A stretch of DNA of 64,000 nt from Desulfobulbus oralis (GCF_002952055.1 NZ_CP021255.1:2364001-2428000); one strand, 5' to 3'. Counted from the stretch's first letter, positions 17,179 to 26,133 are shown. A program made the numbers and translations. The notes: generated from the sequence alone by a model not told the origin.

Positions 17179-18024
17179 ATGGCAAATACCGTATCGGAGC
17201 GGACAGCTCCGGAAAAGAAGTATTACACTGTAGGCGTGCTGACCAAGGCCTTTTCCGTTATCGAAATCATGAGCCGGGAAAGCAAGTGGGAACTGGGTCG
17301 GCTCGCCGCAAGCGCCGGCATGCCCAAGGGCACGCTGCAACGCATCCTGCTGACCATGGTGGAACTGGGTTATGTCAGCCGCGACCGGAGCCAGTACGCG
17401 CTGAACCTGGAATTTTACCGGCTGGGCCAGCGCATTGCCGCAAACAACAGCATCCTGGAGCACGCGCGCCCCCTCTGCCGCAAGCTCATGCAGGCCGTGA
17501 ACGAGATTGTGAATCTCTGCGTGGGCCTGAACACGGAAATGGTGGTCGTGGATCAGCAGATCCCCTGGCAGACGCTGCGACTGGACTCCATCATCGGCTC
17601 CTCCTTTCCCATCTTCCTGTCCGCCTCCGGCAAGGCCTACTGCGCCTTTCTGGACGAACTGAAGCTGCTCAGGCTGTTGCAGGAGATCCGCCGGGAAAAC
17701 CAGGCGATAGAGCAGAAAGCGGTGGACAGATTTCTGGCCGAGCTGGAGATAGTGCGTGTTGAAGGTCTGGGTTTTGACCGGGAGGAACTCTTTCAGGGCC
17801 TGCGCAGTATTTCGGCCCCGATTTTCGACTGCACCGGCAATGTGATCGCCACGGTGGGCTGTTCCATGCCAACCGTGCGCGTCACCCCGGAAAAGTCCGA
17901 GCTGCTGGCCCGGGAAGTCGCCGACTGCGCGGCCCAGATTTCCCATTCGCTGGGCGCGGCCCCACGCCTGTTCTCACCCGGCGCGCATGCCATGCTGGAC
18001 GAGGCGCCACCGGCCACAGAGTAA
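17179..18024 (+). CDS. IclR family transcriptional regulator
   Basis: 281 residues. The N-terminal winged helix covers about residues 17-75 (VGVLTKAFSVIEIMS, then LAASAGMPKGTLQRILLTM). The C-terminal effector domain carries the family's SASGKAYCAFL and ISAPIFDCTGNVIATV motifs. It would bind DNA and sense a small, usually aromatic or short organic, acid. The ubiX start lies ten bases after its stop, so both are likely one transcript; the regulator may control UbiX-dependent decarboxylation. Confidence 0.92.
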   Translation: MANTVSERTAPEKKYYTVGVLTKAFSVIEIMSRESKWELGRLAASAGMPKGTLQRILLTMVELGYVSRDRSQYALNLEFYRLGQRIAANNSILEHARPLCRKLMQAVNEIVNLCVGLNTEMVVVDQQIPWQTLRLDSIIGSSFPIFLSASGKAYCAFLDELKLLRLLQEIRRENQAIEQKAVDRFLAELEIVRVEGLGFDREELFQGLRSISAPIFDCTGNVIATVGCSMPTVRVTPEKSELLAREVADCAAQISHSLGAAPRLFSPGAHAMLDEAPPATE

Positions 18025-18034
18025 AGGGAAAAAT

Positions 18035-18604
18035 ATGGCTTACCGAATCGTTTTCGGCGTATGCGGCGCCAGCGGCATGCCGCTGGCCAAGGCCGTGTTG
18101 GCCGCCTTTGCCAGCGTCCCAGACCTGGAATGCCATCTGATCATCTCCACCCAAGCCAGCCGGGTGCTGGAGGCGGAATGCGAGGTGAGCGCCGAAGCGC
18201 TGGGCGGCCTGGCAGCCGCAAGCCATGAGCCGGGGGATTTGTCCGCAGGCCCGGCCAGCGGTTCCTGGCAGCACAATGGCATGGTCATCTGCCCCTGCAC
18301 CATGAGTTCTCTGGCAGCCATTGCCGGCGGCTATGGCAGCAATCTCATCCACCGGGCCGCAGACGTAAGCCTGAAGGAACGGCGACCGCTCATACTGGTG
18401 ACCCGGGAAACGCCCCTTTCCCTGATCCATATCAACAACATGCAGGCAGCGACCCAGGCCGGGGCCTGCATCATGCCCTTCATGCCGGCCTTTTACAGCG
18501 GCGAGACCACGCTTGCAGGGCTGATGCGGCACTTCGCGGGCCGACTTCTGGACCAGCTCCACATTCCCCATATGCTCTGCGCCCGCTGGCAAAACAACCA
18601 ATGA
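18035..18604 (+). CDS. ubiX: Flavin prenyltransferase
   Basis: UbiX makes prenylated FMN, the cofactor of UbiD-type decarboxylases. 189 residues: GVCGASGMPLAKAVL at the FMN-binding start, then the CPCTMSSLAAIAGG motif and RRPLILVTRETPLSLIHI. An AAAGGG site precedes the ATG. No ubiD is present in the window. The last ~160 bp of the gene, plus about 55 bp beyond, are repeated at 30797-31015. Confidence 0.93.
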   Translation: MAYRIVFGVCGASGMPLAKAVLAAFASVPDLECHLIISTQASRVLEAECEVSAEALGGLAAASHEPGDLSAGPASGSWQHNGMVICPCTMSSLAAIAGGYGSNLIHRAADVSLKERRPLILVTRETPLSLIHINNMQAATQAGACIMPFMPAFYSGETTLAGLMRHFAGRLLDQLHIPHMLCARWQNNQ

Positions 18605-18660
18605 GGTCGAGACCGCAGGAGATCCCAGCCCTAGAAGGTGCATGCCTCTTCCCAGAGGGC
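18445..18660 (+). repeat. Left copy of the ubiX-tail direct repeat (island left edge)
   Basis: 216 bp covering the ubiX 3' end and following spacer. It is matched in the same orientation by 30797-31015 with roughly a dozen differences. The IS630 remnant begins at the next base. The intact ubiX is here, so this copy belongs to the original gene. Confidence 0.9.
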
Positions 18661-19141
18661 TAGAGCATTTCGACTTTAAGATTGTATATGACCACAAGAT
18701 CTGAACCAGCCCTGGGCATCGTTTGCAGAAACGCGGTACAGGGCCTTCCCGACTCCCGCAACCAGGTCTTCGTTGGTTCTGGCCTTGATTCCCCGCAATA
18801 TCTGCTGCACCTTGCTCCACATCTTTCCGCTGGGATTCAAGTCAGGGCGGCAGGCCGGTAAAAACAAGACACTCTGTCATCCCCTCCAGGCGGATGGCAG
18901 ATAAAACCGTTACCGCCTCCCGATGCCCGCGCGGGCGCGCCTCGAGCCGCTTCTCCCGTTCAAATTCACGAATCCACCGGCTCACGCTGTTCAGGTGGTA
19001 GCCCAGGAAGTCAGCGATTTGTTGCCGTGAAACGGCCCGCACCATATGCACTGACCGCAACCGCACGTATTTCTGAACCGGCTGTTTTCATGCCTTGACT
19101 CTGAACTTTCCTTTAACTACTTTGAACGCTGAAAGGCTCTA
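18661..19141 (-). mobile_element. IS630-family element, internally deleted
   Basis: Ends TAGAGCATTTCGA and (minus strand) AGAGCCTTTCAGCG are imperfect inverted repeats, each next to a TA, the IS630 target dinucleotide. The minus-strand transposase starts at 19091 (MKTAGSEIRAVAVSAYGAG), shifts frame, gives the helix-turn-helix (QQIADFLGYHLNSVSRW), and then jumps to the C-terminal part (PDLNPSGKMWSKVQQILRG and a FRSCGH-like end). The catalytic middle is missing, so it cannot encode active transposase. Confidence 0.85.
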
Positions 19142-19179
19142 GCGGGACATCTGTGAAAATCTACTGATAATCACTAAAT

Positions 19180-20610
19180 TTACCATCCAGATGGTATGTT
19201 ATATTCTTTCATTTTCAGATATAGTGTATTTCTTGAAATACCAAGATTTTTGGCAGCTTTGCTTTTATTATATCCGGTTTTTTCCAAAGCAGACAAAATT
19301 CCATCTTTTTCTGATTCAGCAACCAGGCTTTTCAAAGAAGTTCTGGCAGATTTCCATTTATTCACACCCTTCAAAAGTCTCTCAGGTAAAAACTGAGAAG
19401 ATAATTCTGTTTCATTTATATTCTCCATACAGCAATAGGAATATGTCAGAACATTTTTCAGTTCCCGTATATTTCCGGGCCAATTATACTGCATAAATAT
19501 TTTAAATACCTCGGATGATACATGGAAATTCTGGGCAATCATAGGTGGACAAATATCTTTTGTCAATTGTGAAATGAGTAGAGGAATATCTTCCCTATGT
19601 TTACGCAGTGGTGGTAAATGCAACTCAAGAATATTCAGACGAAAGTAAAGATCTTCCCGAAAGATCCCCTGATGAACCATATCGGGAATATGGCGATTGG
19701 TTGCAGCAATCAGCCTAAAATTGGAGTATACTTTTTTTCCCATACCGAGTTTCTGTATCTCTTTACTTTCCAGTACTCGAAGGAGTTTCGTCTGCAAATG
19801 CAGGGGCAATTCGCTGATTTCATCAAGAAAAATAGTGCCCTCGTCAGCCAATTCAAAAAGCCCCTTTTGTCCGCTTTTTTTAGCTCCTGTAAAAGCACCG
19901 GCCTCATAACCAAAAAGTTCCGCCTCGGCAAGATCGTGGGGTAAAGCGGCGCAGTTGACGGGAATAAAGGCATTATTTGCACGTGTACTGGCATTATGTA
20001 TGGCTTGGGCAAAGAGTTCCTTGCCAGTGCCATTCTCACCGGTCAGGAGAATGGGGGCACTATTTCGCGCAAACAGCAAGCCTTTACTTTTTAGATTTTG
20101 CATAATTGCTGAGTTGCCGATAATCATATCAAACGAATACAGCCCACTTTTGACGGTTATTTGTTGCTGAAAAAGATTTTTCAACTGATTTATTCTGTAC
20201 AAAAGTTCATGATTATATGACTGAGAATGCGAGGTACTAATAACCTCTGAAAGTACGCAGACGACTTCTCCACTACTGTCAACAATAGGGACTCGCCGAC
20301 ATAAACCTTCCACTCCATTGTACAATCGACTATTTATATTATTTATTTTCTTATTCTTAGCCGTCAGCAAACTCCCCTCTTTTCCAGTTTGAAATAGCTC
20401 GTCAATTTTCTGACCAACTACACTGTTTTCACTTTTCAAATTGTAGAGTTCATAACCTGATTTTGAAAAATATAGGATATTTCCTTCTTTATCAGTGAGA
20501 GATGTTCCAACTTTTAGGGAATCTAGTAGCTTCAAGAAAAGTGGATTTCCGAGTAGCTGTTGTAGATGTTCATGTTTAATATATGATTGTACATACATGA
20601 CTTTTCTCAT
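19180..20610 (-). CDS. Sigma-54-dependent activator with PAS sensor
   Basis: 476 residues. The N-terminal PAS-like domain (about 25-130) includes SLKVGTSLTDKEGNILYFS. The AAA+ domain (about 160-395) has Walker A GENGTGKE, the sigma-54 contact loop GAFTGA, Walker B IFLDEI, and R-fingers near FREDLYFRLN. The C-terminal Fis-type HTH ends with YNKSKAAKNLGISRNTLYLKM. It should activate a -24/-12 promoter in response to a small ligand. The gene is markedly AT-rich next to its neighbours, a sign of transfer. The likely target is the divergent transporter operon. Confidence 0.93.
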   Translation of the reverse strand: MRKVMYVQSYIKHEHLQQLLGNPLFLKLLDSLKVGTSLTDKEGNILYFSKSGYELYNLKSENSVVGQKIDELFQTGKEGSLLTAKNKKINNINSRLYNGVEGLCRRVPIVDSSGEVVCVLSEVISTSHSQSYNHELLYRINQLKNLFQQQITVKSGLYSFDMIIGNSAIMQNLKSKGLLFARNSAPILLTGENGTGKELFAQAIHNASTRANNAFIPVNCAALPHDLAEAELFGYEAGAFTGAKKSGQKGLFELADEGTIFLDEISELPLHLQTKLLRVLESKEIQKLGMGKKVYSNFRLIAATNRHIPDMVHQGIFREDLYFRLNILELHLPPLRKHREDIPLLISQLTKDICPPMIAQNFHVSSEVFKIFMQYNWPGNIRELKNVLTYSYCCMENINETELSSQFLPERLLKGVNKWKSARTSLKSLVAESEKDGILSALEKTGYNKSKAAKNLGISRNTLYLKMKEYNIPSGW

Positions 20611-21100
20611 ATTTATATGAATACTGGATTATTCTGTTATTTTTTCGTGCTATTTTGAATGGTTATATTGTCCATCATAACAATCCATTAAGAAAGTTTT
20701 AAAAGCCACATTGTGAATACAAAAGTATTACAAAATATATTGACAACTGGCTAAAAAACTTAACGTGAATCGACTTCGATCATTTCCTTCTATCAGATGG
20801 AAAAATTTCCACAATCGTATAATAATGCGTAGTGCATTCAAATTGCAATCGCATCACGCAGAGTATAGCTAAAAATTTCAACGGGAGTCTGGTAGGCAAA
20901 CATTTTCGGGGTTGCCTATTCAGGCGCTCGTATCCTGTGCGGTTATTGGGAGCTTTTAATAATATGTTTCATGTCATCGGCCCGTTGAAGAATCCTTGCT
21001 TTTCCAAGCGTTGTGAAAAATAGCCGGTTGTGCCACCGCGTGTCAGTTAGTCAATCTCGAAATGAGCAGGTTCAGGTTGCCAATTTGGGCAAAAATCAGC
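20611..21100. other. AT-rich spacer without a gene
   Basis: No gene or RNA recognised. It contains GGCCCGTTGAAGAA near 20980 and CAGCCCGTTACAGC near 21100, variants of the scar motif described in the findings. It could hold the promoter of the sigma-54 activator. Confidence 0.4.
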
Positions 21101-21790
21101 CCGTTACAGCATCAGCCCAGCCCCTTGAGTGTGCCAAAACCAAACAAGGTCCGCAGCAGTACCCCCAGTTGAATCGGACAATGTGGATGATGGAGCGCGG
21201 CTCCACATTCTCGATTCCCCACAAAAAGCTGTGCCGCAAATCTGTCCATCAAAGGACTGACGCGATAACAGCCCATTTCAAAGCCCTCTGTGCGCAAATT
21301 CTTCGCCATTCGTCTGCTACCCGGGCTTTGACGCGGCAACTTGAACACAGCCTTCATCCGGCGGCACAGACACCAAGCCTGCTGGTCGATAATCTGCGCT
21401 CCGCATGCTCCCACTCGTAGAAGGTGCTGCGGCTGACGCCCATGACCCGGCGCAGCACAGGTATCGGATAGGAACCGCTCTGCTCGCCGATGAGGCCATA
21501 CTTCACTCCATTGCTTTCGCAAAGAAAGCGCTCGCCTTTTTCAGGATTTCTTTCTCCATCCGTAGCGCTTTGACCTCCCTGTGCAATCGAACCTATGATG
21601 CGCGCTCCTTGGCTTTCAAACACTCACTACTTGTTTCCTGCTCAAGCTCCTGCATCCACCGTTGGACAATGTTCCTGCTGGTGTGCACCGCCTGCACAGT
21701 CTTGTCCACGGAGCAACCTTTCTGCGTCACCTGCACGATGCCGCCCTTCTTGAACGCTGGCGTAAAGGTCTGTCTCACCGTCATCTCCCA
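21100..21790 (-). mobile_element. IS3-family remnant
   Basis: Minus strand. orfA starts at 21784 (MTVRQTFTPAFKKGG, then the HTH core SVDKTVQAVHTSRNIVQRW) behind a GAGGTGGGAG site and runs out of frame at 21593. Pieces of orfB follow in shifted frames: VKYGLIGEQSGSYPIPVLRR, VMGVSRSTFYEW, and MKAVFKLPRQSPGSRRMAKN with a YRVSPLMD stretch. The DDE core is missing. Dead element. Confidence 0.8.
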
Positions 21791-22463
21791 CCTCGGTCGG
21801 TCGTTTAACCACCTTAACGAGGCGGCCGGTATGATTAGACCTCTTCAGGGCTCCTTTTACAAGGAAATTGTCAATAAAAAATGACACTTTTTTCTTTGTA
21901 CGCATAAAAAAAGACAATATCGTATCTTTGTTAGGACAATATACGCTCTGTTTTTGCCAATTTTAGTAGAATAATTTATTGTTATTTTTATTTTTTTTGA
22001 AATGGCACACTATTTGTTTAAGAGGGTTAATGAAAAGTAGACAGGCGTCGCCAAAGTCCAGGATGGCTGCAGTCACATGGGCGTACAAGCTGGGGATACT
22101 GCTGCGGGCCCTGTTTGGCTTCGGCATACTAAAGGCTGGGCCGCTGCCCGTTCCAGGCTGCTCCTCCTGAATCGGCAAAATACGCCTGCTTATTCTGGCA
22201 GTTGGCCGCCCGAGGGCGCAAGGCGGATTGCCCCGTGATGATCTATTTGAGATGGAGGGCCTGATATAAAATTGCACAAGCGAACACGTTGCACCGCATG
22301 GGGGAGCCCAGAATTCTGTAATGGACTGTTAGATGGGGTTTTCAGGGACGTCCAATTTAACCACTAGGACAAAATCAACTCAAGCTGGACAAGACCTTAG
22401 TGTCTGTCCGGGAAGCTGCAGATGCTTCGAACCCAAGCAGAAGCTGCATCGAAGGAGCCACCA
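21791..22463. other. Leader region of transporter operon with IS debris
   Basis: No gene is seen. It contains the -24/-12 promoter candidate at 22003. A block at 22088-22142 (GGATACTGCTGCGGGCCCTG and onward) is an inverted match to 21115-21170 in the IS3 remnant. If the promoter is used, the operon has a leader of about 430 bases. Confidence 0.5.
22003..22017 (+). promoter_or_regulatory. Candidate sigma-54 (-24/-12) promoter
   Basis: TGGCAC-ACTAT-TTGT matches the consensus TGGCAC-N5-TTGC at all but the last base, with exact spacing. It points toward the ABC transporter genes and lies between them and the divergent sigma-54 activator gene, as expected for the activator's target. No enhancer repeats were confirmed. 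Confidence 0.6.
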
Positions 22464-23216
22464 GTGACCACTCAAGACGCGGCCATCAAAATCCAAGTCA
22501 AACATCTGACAAAACGTTTCGGGGACCTCACGGTGCTGGAGGACATCAACTTCGTCATCAAAAAAGGTGAGTTGCTTGCCATCGTCGGCCCTACCGGTTG
22601 CGGAAAAACGACCTTTCTCAACTGCCTGTCTAAGCTGATGCCCGCCACCAAAGGCGAGATCCTCATTGACGGTGAAGCTGCCAATCCTCAAAAACACAAT
22701 ATTTCCTACGTGTTTCAAGAGCCTACCTGTCTGCCTTGGCGTACGGTTCGAGAAAATGTGGCCTACGGTATGGAAATCAAGGGAGTCAACAAGGAGGAGC
22801 GTGAAAAGCGTGCCAGTGAGATCATGGATCTGGTCGGCCTTTCTTCCTGCGCCGATTTGTACCCCAATCAGGTTTCTGCCAGTATGATGCAGCGCATCGC
22901 CGTGTCCCGTGCCTTCGCCGTGGCCCCGGACCTGCTGCTGATGGATGAGCCCTATGGCCAATTGGACGTCAAACTGCGTTACTACCTTGAGGACGAGTTG
23001 GTGAATCTGTGGCGCACACTGGGCAGTACGGTGCTGTTCGTTACGCATAACATCGAAGAAGCGGTCTACATTGCCGAACGCATTTTGGTGCTAACCGCTA
23101 AGCCAACCAGCATCAAGAAGGAGATCTCAATCGACCTGCCACGTCCCCGCGACCTTGTTGATCCAAAGTTCGTGGAACTGCGCAAAGCAGTGACGGACCT
23201 CATCCGCTGGTGGTAG
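22464..23216 (+). CDS. ABC importer ATPase 1, degenerate signature motif
   Basis: 250 residues from the GTG at 22464, chosen for its AAGGAG site six bases upstream; an ATG at 22422 is in frame but poorly supported. SsuB/TauB-like. Walker A GPTGCGKT (42-49), Walker B LLLMDEP and the switch His195 (VTHNIEEA) are intact. The signature that should read LSGGM reads VSASM (137-141). In the head-to-tail dimer this signature serves the partner's nucleotide. First gene of a five- or six-gene operon. Confidence 0.92.
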   Translation: MTTQDAAIKIQVKHLTKRFGDLTVLEDINFVIKKGELLAIVGPTGCGKTTFLNCLSKLMPATKGEILIDGEAANPQKHNISYVFQEPTCLPWRTVRENVAYGMEIKGVNKEEREKRASEIMDLVGLSSCADLYPNQVSASMMQRIAVSRAFAVAPDLLLMDEPYGQLDVKLRYYLEDELVNLWRTLGSTVLFVTHNIEEAVYIAERILVLTAKPTSIKKEISIDLPRPRDLVDPKFVELRKAVTDLIRWW

Positions 23217-23263
23217 TCCCGCTTCCATACAGCCCTCCCTGATGGCAACGAAAGAGGAAAAAG

Positions 23264-24058
23264 ATGGCATATAAAAAAGTAGAGATCAAGCAGCCCCTCC
23301 CTCTTCTGGTGCTCCCTTATCTCAGCGTGATCACCTTCTTTGTGATGTGGGAACTGTCTGTGCGTACCGGGATTGTGCCTGACACGCTTCTTGCGCCGCC
23401 CACGACTGTGATCAAGACCTTTATTGTCAAACTGCATGATATCTCTCCCGATGGCGCCACCATCGGGAGACACGCCTGGACTTCCTGTCAGGAAGCATTT
23501 ACCGGCTTTGCGCTGTCACTTTTGGTCGGCATTCCACTGGGGTTGTGCATGGGCTGGTTTAAGATCGTCGAGGGTCTGTGCCGCCCCATTTTCGAACTCA
23601 TCCGCCCCATCCCGCCAATTGCATGGATTCCCCTGACGGTGTTTTGGTTTGGCATCGGCCTGACTGGCAAAGTGTTTATCATCTGGATTGCAGGCATTGT
23701 TCCATGCGTCATCAATTCCTGGGTTGGGGTACGCATGACGAATCCTACCCTGATCCAGATGGCCCGAACCTACGGTGCCAGCGACTGGCAAATTTTCACC
23801 CAACTGTGCATTCCCTCGGCCTTGCCCATGGTATTCGGCGCCCTACAACTGGCTCTCACCTACTGCTGGACCAACCTCGTCGGCGCCGAACTGCTTGCCG
23901 CCGATTCCGGCCTAGGCTATCTGATTACAATGGGCGGGAAGGTTGCGCGTCCAGACATTATTGTGCTGGGCATGATTTGCGTCGGCATCTCGGGTGCCAT
24001 CATCGGCTTCATTATCGATGAGATCGAAAAGAAACTGCTGGCCGGCATCAGGAGGTGA
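23264..24058 (+). CDS. ABC importer permease 1 (SsuC/TauC type)
   Basis: 264 residues and about six membrane spans. The coupling-helix motif region reads ARTYGASDWQIFTQLCIPSALP, the EAA-type loop that docks on the ATPase. The start has a GAGGAAAAAG site. It belongs to the nitrate/sulfonate/taurine permease family. It differs from permease 2, so the channel is probably a heterodimer. Confidence 0.92.
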   Translation: MAYKKVEIKQPLPLLVLPYLSVITFFVMWELSVRTGIVPDTLLAPPTTVIKTFIVKLHDISPDGATIGRHAWTSCQEAFTGFALSLLVGIPLGLCMGWFKIVEGLCRPIFELIRPIPPIAWIPLTVFWFGIGLTGKVFIIWIAGIVPCVINSWVGVRMTNPTLIQMARTYGASDWQIFTQLCIPSALPMVFGALQLALTYCWTNLVGAELLAADSGLGYLITMGGKVARPDIIVLGMICVGISGAIIGFIIDEIEKKLLAGIRR

Positions 24059-24061
24059 ACC

Positions 24062-24907
24062 GTGACGACACACAGTATCGCAAACGAAACCGTTGATCAT
24101 TCCCGCCAAAAGGAAGCGTGGACTCTCAAACGCGTGCTGACCAACACCTATTTACTCAACGCTGTCTCTCTGATTCTCTTCTTTTTGATCTGGGACTACG
24201 TCGCCAAGGAGCGCATCTTCCACGATTCTCTAGCCCGTCCTTTGGATGTACTGAAACAGATCATTAAACTCATCACCGTCAAATACGCGGGCAGCACGCT
24301 TTGGGGGCACATCTGGGCCAGCACCCGGCGCATTCTCATTGGTTTCTCCATTGCCGCCGTCATTGCCGTTCCTTTGGGGCTCTTCATGGCGCTGAACAGA
24401 TATGTGAACGCCCTTGTGAAACCACTCTTCGACCTGTTTAAGCCCATGCCGCCCATCGCCTGGGTGACGATTGCCGTGCTGTGGTTCGGCATCGGCGAAA
24501 CATCCAAGGTGTTCATTATCATCATCGGATCCTTTGTACCCTGTCTATTGAACGCCTGCAACGGCGTACGCCTGGTTGACCCGGAACTCTACGATGTGAT
24601 TCGCGTCCTCGGCGGCAAGCGCAGGGACGAAATTTTTCATGTGTGCCTTCCCGCTTCATTTCCTGCTGTGTTCGCCGGCCTGCAGATTTCCCTCAGCGTT
24701 GCATGGACCTGCGTGCTGGCCGCTGAACTGACCAACTCCCGTGCAGGTCTTGGATTTCTGATCAAGCGTGGCATGGATACCCACAAACCTGCCTTGGTGC
24801 TGGGCGGGATGCTCCTCATTGCCGCCGCCGCATGGTTGACCTCCCAGGCGCTTGGACTGCTTGAAAAGAAACTGTGCCCTTGGAAACGCAACATTGAAAA
24901 CCTGTAA
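24062..24907 (+). CDS. ABC importer permease 2 (SsuC/TauC type)
   Basis: 281 residues starting with GTG behind AGGAGGTG, three bases after the stop of permease 1. The same fold as permease 1 with a longer N-terminus. The EAA-like loop is IRVLGGKRRDEIFHVCLPAS, and PPIAWVTIAVLWFGIGETSK matches the PPIAWIPLTVFWFGIG stretch of permease 1. Confidence 0.92.
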   Translation: MTTHSIANETVDHSRQKEAWTLKRVLTNTYLLNAVSLILFFLIWDYVAKERIFHDSLARPLDVLKQIIKLITVKYAGSTLWGHIWASTRRILIGFSIAAVIAVPLGLFMALNRYVNALVKPLFDLFKPMPPIAWVTIAVLWFGIGETSKVFIIIIGSFVPCLLNACNGVRLVDPELYDVIRVLGGKRRDEIFHVCLPASFPAVFAGLQISLSVAWTCVLAAELTNSRAGLGFLIKRGMDTHKPALVLGGMLLIAAAAWLTSQALGLLEKKLCPWKRNIENL

Positions 24908-24960
24908 ACGGGCAAGCCCGGCAAAGAAATGCACCCATCCGGAAGAGATAAGGAAGTTCT

Positions 24961-25737
24961 ATGAATACCGAACATAAAGCAAAGCCGAAGATTTGTTGCG
25001 AGCAGGTCAGCAAGACTTTTATCCAGAAGGGCAATCAGGAAGTTCCCGTCATCAGCAATGTCAGCATTAACGTGCATGAAAATGAATTTCTGGTGGTGTG
25101 TGGTCCCGGCCAATGCGGGAAATCTACCTTGCTGAAAATCATTGCGGGCCTCGAACTCCCTGATACCGGCACGGTCACAATCGACGGAAAAGAAATCTCC
25201 GGTCCCGGCACTGACTGCGGCATGGTGTTCCAGAGTTATATGCTCTTCGCTTGGAAGACCGTGCGCCACAACGTGGAAATGGGTCTCAAATTCCGCAATG
25301 TGCCCCCCGATAAGCGTGGCGAGATCGCACAACACTACATTGACATGGTGGGCCTCAAGGGCTTTGAAAATCATTACCCTCACCAGCTCTCTGGCGGCAT
25401 GAAGCAGCGGGTGGGCATTGCCCGAGCCTACGCCAATACCCCCAGTGTCATGCTGCTGGATGAGCCCTTTGGTCAGCTCGACGCGCAGACCCGTATGTTT
25501 ATGCAGCATGAAACCATACGCATCTGGGAACAGGAAAAACGCACAGTTATCTTCGTTACCAACAACATCGACGAAGCACTGTTTCTGGGTGACCGTATCG
25601 TTCTGATGGAGGGCAAACTTCCCGGTACGGTCAAAACTGAATACTGTGTCGATCTGCCCCGGCCGCGCGAACACACCAGTACAGCCCTGCTGCAACTACG
25701 CAAGCTCATCACTGACAATACGGAATTGGTACTGTGA
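24961..25737 (+). CDS. ABC importer ATPase 2, altered Walker A and H-loop
   Basis: 258 residues. The signature LSGGM (143-147) and Walker B LLDEP are normal. Walker A reads GPGQCGKS (48-55; the usual form is GPSGCGKS), and the switch histidine is replaced by Asn201 (VTNNIDEA instead of VTHDIDEA). These changes pair with the broken signature of ATPase 1 in one composite site. The stop is followed three bases later by the small membrane gene. Confidence 0.92.
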   Translation: MNTEHKAKPKICCEQVSKTFIQKGNQEVPVISNVSINVHENEFLVVCGPGQCGKSTLLKIIAGLELPDTGTVTIDGKEISGPGTDCGMVFQSYMLFAWKTVRHNVEMGLKFRNVPPDKRGEIAQHYIDMVGLKGFENHYPHQLSGGMKQRVGIARAYANTPSVMLLDEPFGQLDAQTRMFMQHETIRIWEQEKRTVIFVTNNIDEALFLGDRIVLMEGKLPGTVKTEYCVDLPRPREHTSTALLQLRKLITDNTELVL

Positions 25738-25740
25738 GCG

Positions 25741-26133
25741 ATGGAAGCGACATCCATTGGCCTGCTTTTTGGGTGTGCCGGCGTAGCAGTCGTCTTTTAC
25801 GGCACAAGACGACTTATTGATGGAAAAGGCAAGAGGCTAGGAGACACTGGAGACTATGCGGACTGTGCAGCGCTTAGAGACGATTACAGACGACTTTTTC
25901 TGCTGCGCCTGAGCTGTTTCACTCTGAGTCTGGCCGCAGCTGGCATTTGGCTTCTGGAACCCAAACCATATGCAGCCGGAATACTGGTCAGCGTCGCCTG
26001 TCTTTTGCTCTGGCGGGCCTTCCGCCTACGAAACCGCATCGTGGTGCGGCTGCGAGAACAAGGGGAAAAAATGGTCATATCTGGAGACAGTGCCTCCATA
26101 AAGCTGCATCCAGACCGTGCTGACGAGAAATAG
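25741..26133 (+). CDS. Small membrane protein in the importer operon, unknown
   Basis: 130 residues. The ATG comes three bases after the ATPase 2 stop (TGAGCGATG), so translation is coupled. Three hydrophobic spans are visible: about 5-21, 58-75 and 79-95. A charged loop GDYADCAALRDDYRRL lies between the first two, with a basic segment (RLRNRIVVRLREQGEK) after the last. I do not recognise a family. Its position suggests an accessory subunit of the transporter. Confidence 0.7.
   Translation: MEATSIGLLFGCAGVAVVFYGTRRLIDGKGKRLGDTGDYADCAALRDDYRRLFLLRLSCFTLSLAAAGIWLLEPKPYAAGILVSVACLLLWRAFRLRNRIVVRLREQGEKMVISGDSASIKLHPDRADEK

Noticed and set aside
21963-22277. Minus-strand ORF over the sigma-54 promoter region
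   Set aside because: It has no recognised domain, and part of it is the reverse of the inverted-repeat debris.
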